Both the position numbers and the translations under genes were made by a program. The notes beneath the pieces are model-generated. The model was not told where the DNA came from. It made no database searches and saw nothing but the letters and a program-made list of their open reading frames with translations. 10,029 bases of DNA, from positions 1 through 10,029 of the forward strand of contig JBBDIM010000211.1 in assembly GCA_040880405.1 (NCBI GenBank), given 5' to 3'. Positions 6,431 through 10,029 of the stretch are shown piece by piece. Every line of letters begins with the position of its first letter. Positions within the stretch are counted from its first letter, which is position 1. The DNA comes from JBBDIM01 sp040880405. GTDB lineage: Bacteria > Planctomycetota > Planctomycetia > Pirellulales > Pirellulaceae.

Positions 6431-7069
6431 ATGCTGTCAACGCCATGGATAACTTGTCTCTGGCCGGGACTCACTGATTTGTGGGTTCGGGGCAGGTGGC
6501 AAGGGTTGGTTTGGGCCACGGGATTCACGCTGCTACTCAACGCAGCGCTGATCACCAAGGGGGTTTGGCCAGACCTTTGGGGCGCTATGATGCGTAATGG
6601 CATCTGGTACGTCGTACTTGGGGTATGGCTTCTTTCAGCCATCCTCACCGGCGTGAAACTCGCTTCAGGGGCTTGGCGACAGGCCGATCTCTCGGTGGAA
6701 TCCTTATTCCAATCCGCCCAAAAAGAGTACCTACGGGGAGAGTGGTTTCAGGCGGAGGCAATTTTGCTGAAGCTGTTGGCCGCGAGTCCCAAAGATGCCG
6801 AGGCGTGGTTGCTGCTAGCAACCCTTCAGCGGCACTGCAAACGATACGACGAGGCCCAACAGACGTTGGCCCAACTTCAGCGACTGGACGCCGCCGGAGC
6901 TTGGTGGTTCGAAATACATCGGGAACGGGAGTTACTCGTCAGACGGAGAGAAGCGGAGCGGAGTGAATCGGAAGAAATGGAATTAGCGGAACATAACACC
7001 CCCTCCACCTCCGATAATGACGATCAAAGCAAAGAAACAGGCACTCCCAGCCTATCGGACGCCGCATAA
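6431..7069 (+). CDS. Small membrane protein with two transmembrane helices and TPR-like repeats
   Basis: I choose the ATG at 6431 (212 residues), preceded by GGGGAAGG with 5-base spacing. In-frame starts at GTG 6395 and ATG 6413 would add 12 or 6 residues. Residues 1-24 carry a WPGL...LWVRGRWQG segment. Two hydrophobic helices follow, at about 25-42 (GLVWATGFTLLLNAALIT) and 58-77 (IWYVVLGVWLLSAILTGVKL). Residues 89-122 and 123-156 are two TPR-like helix pairs, with YLRGEWFQAEAILLKLLAASP and AWLLLATLQRHCKRYDEAQQTL as cores. The tail (about 175-212) is acidic, Ser/Thr-rich and probably disordered. The likely picture is a hairpin membrane anchor with a soluble TPR scaffold that binds a protein partner, which cannot be named. 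The stop codon is 75 bases before the clpC start on the same strand, with no terminator between, so co-transcription is likely. I recognise no characterised homologue. Confidence 0.85.
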   Translation: MLSTPWITCLWPGLTDLWVRGRWQGLVWATGFTLLLNAALITKGVWPDLWGAMMRNGIWYVVLGVWLLSAILTGVKLASGAWRQADLSVESLFQSAQKEYLRGEWFQAEAILLKLLAASPKDAEAWLLLATLQRHCKRYDEAQQTLAQLQRLDAAGAWWFEIHRERELLVRRREAERSESEEMELAEHNTPSTSDNDDQSKETGTPSLSDAA

Positions 7070-7096
7070 TTTTGAGACAACTAGAGTGTGATGGTT

Positions 7097-7111
7097 CCGC
7101 ATTCGATGCGG
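7097..7111. promoter_or_regulatory. Short perfect dyad just upstream of clpC
   Basis: CCGCAT, a TCG loop and ATGCGG form a perfect 6-base-pair dyad 33 bases before the chosen clpC ATG. If translation starts at the upstream GTG (7088) this lies inside the coding region instead. It does not match the CIRCE or CtsR operators that control clpC in Firmicutes. It may be chance or a leader hairpin. Confidence 0.25.
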
Positions 7112-7144
7112 CCCTTCAAACTCAGCACGAGGATGGATGAAAAC

Positions 7145-9721
<2,577 letters not shown>

Positions 9722-9744
9722 TCGCCTGAGAACCTGAAACGATT

Positions 9745-9778
9745 AAAACGGCCCTCCCAAAGCGGAGGGCTGTTTTTT
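9745..9778 (+). terminator. Intrinsic terminator after clpC
   Basis: The core stem is GCCCTCC (9751-9757) and GGAGGGC (9764-9770) around a 6-base loop, extended outward by G-T and C-G pairs and then A-T pairs. A run of six T (9773-9778) follows. It starts 24 bases after the clpC stop. The A-run on its left side means it could also stop leftward transcription. Confidence 0.92.
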
Positions 9779-9826
9779 GCGCGCTCCGATAAATTCAAGG
9801 ATGAAGGATGTTATTGCCTCGGGTGC

Positions 9827-9858
9827 CATGCCCACGCCCTCCAACGTGGGCATGTTTT
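9827..9858. repeat. Perfect 10-bp hairpin, probable dispersed intergenic repeat or back-up terminator
   Basis: CATGCCCACG (9827-9836) and CGTGGGCATG (9845-9854) form a perfect 10-base-pair stem with an 8-base loop, followed by TTTT (9855-9858). It lies 49 bases after the clpC terminator in non-coding DNA. The phrase TGCCATGCCC also begins the text after the 4918-4937 hairpin (TGCCATGCCCC at 4938-4948), which hints at one repeat family. The rest of 9779-10029 contains no gene, tRNA or repeat I can support. Confidence 0.55.
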
Positions 9859-10029
9859 GGCGGGCCCGTTTTCCACAGGCAACTCACCTAGTCGCGGTCG
9901 AAAATCAACTTCCCGATTTATGGATAAGTCGCAGTTGCGCGCGAAACGTGAATCACCCAGTTAAATCCTCACGTAAAGCCGCCGGGGGACAAAACGGGGA
10001 GGAGTTCAATTACAAAGCGTCGGTGGAAA

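Noticed and set aside
9869..9927. Replication origin at the right end from two DnaA-box-like words
   Set aside because: Both have a mismatch, there is no cluster or AT-rich unwinding region, and no replication gene is nearby.
9995..10029. Ribosome binding site-like GGGGAGGAG near the right edge as the start of another gene
   Set aside because: No start codon lies at a suitable distance; the first GTG is about 18 bases away and only a few bases remain in the window.

Overview
The window looks like chromosomal DNA from a GC-rich planctomycete. This is inferred from four things: the ClpC N-terminus and Gly-rich linker, the ThiD2-ThiE fusion, the Pro/Gly-rich FHA protein, and the intergenic hairpin repeats. 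There is no rRNA, tRNA, CRISPR array, insertion sequence or integrase that I can recognise. Intergenic spaces are long (130-470 bases) and both strands are used, so this is a mosaic of short transcription units.

Left edge: a truncated SAM-dependent methyltransferase gene runs leftward from 572 and leaves the window. After a divergent non-coding gap of about 470 bases comes the most distinctive part, two rightward genes at 1042-3069 and 3201-4688. The first encodes an N-terminal FHA domain, about 350 residues of Pro/Gly-rich linker, and a C-terminal domain that by eye resembles the type VI secretion (T6SS) adaptor family DUF4123. The second encodes a single chain in which a TssB-like (VipA) sheath segment is joined to a TssC-like (VipB) sheath segment. 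The chain stops about 120 residues before a normal TssC would end, so it lacks the C-terminal inter-subunit region. No other T6SS component lies in the window. This pair is the best candidate for an undescribed, divergent contractile-sheath-related system.

Middle: a convergent spacer (4689-5045) carries a cluster of GC-rich inverted repeats typical of dispersed intergenic repeats. It is followed by a leftward thiamine synthesis gene (5046-6116) that fuses a ThiD2-type HMP-phosphate kinase domain to ThiE.

Right: a rightward gene for a small two-helix membrane protein with TPR-like repeats (6431-7069) lies just upstream of clpC (7145-9721), a complete ClpP-type Hsp100 unfoldase. clpC ends at a strong intrinsic terminator (9745-9778). 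The last 250 bases hold a second perfect hairpin and no gene I can support.

Functionally, the FHA protein and the sheath-like fusion probably act together. ThiD2-ThiE and ClpC are housekeeping functions. ClpC should not be read as the T6SS ATPase ClpV, because it keeps the UVR region and a ClpP-docking loop.
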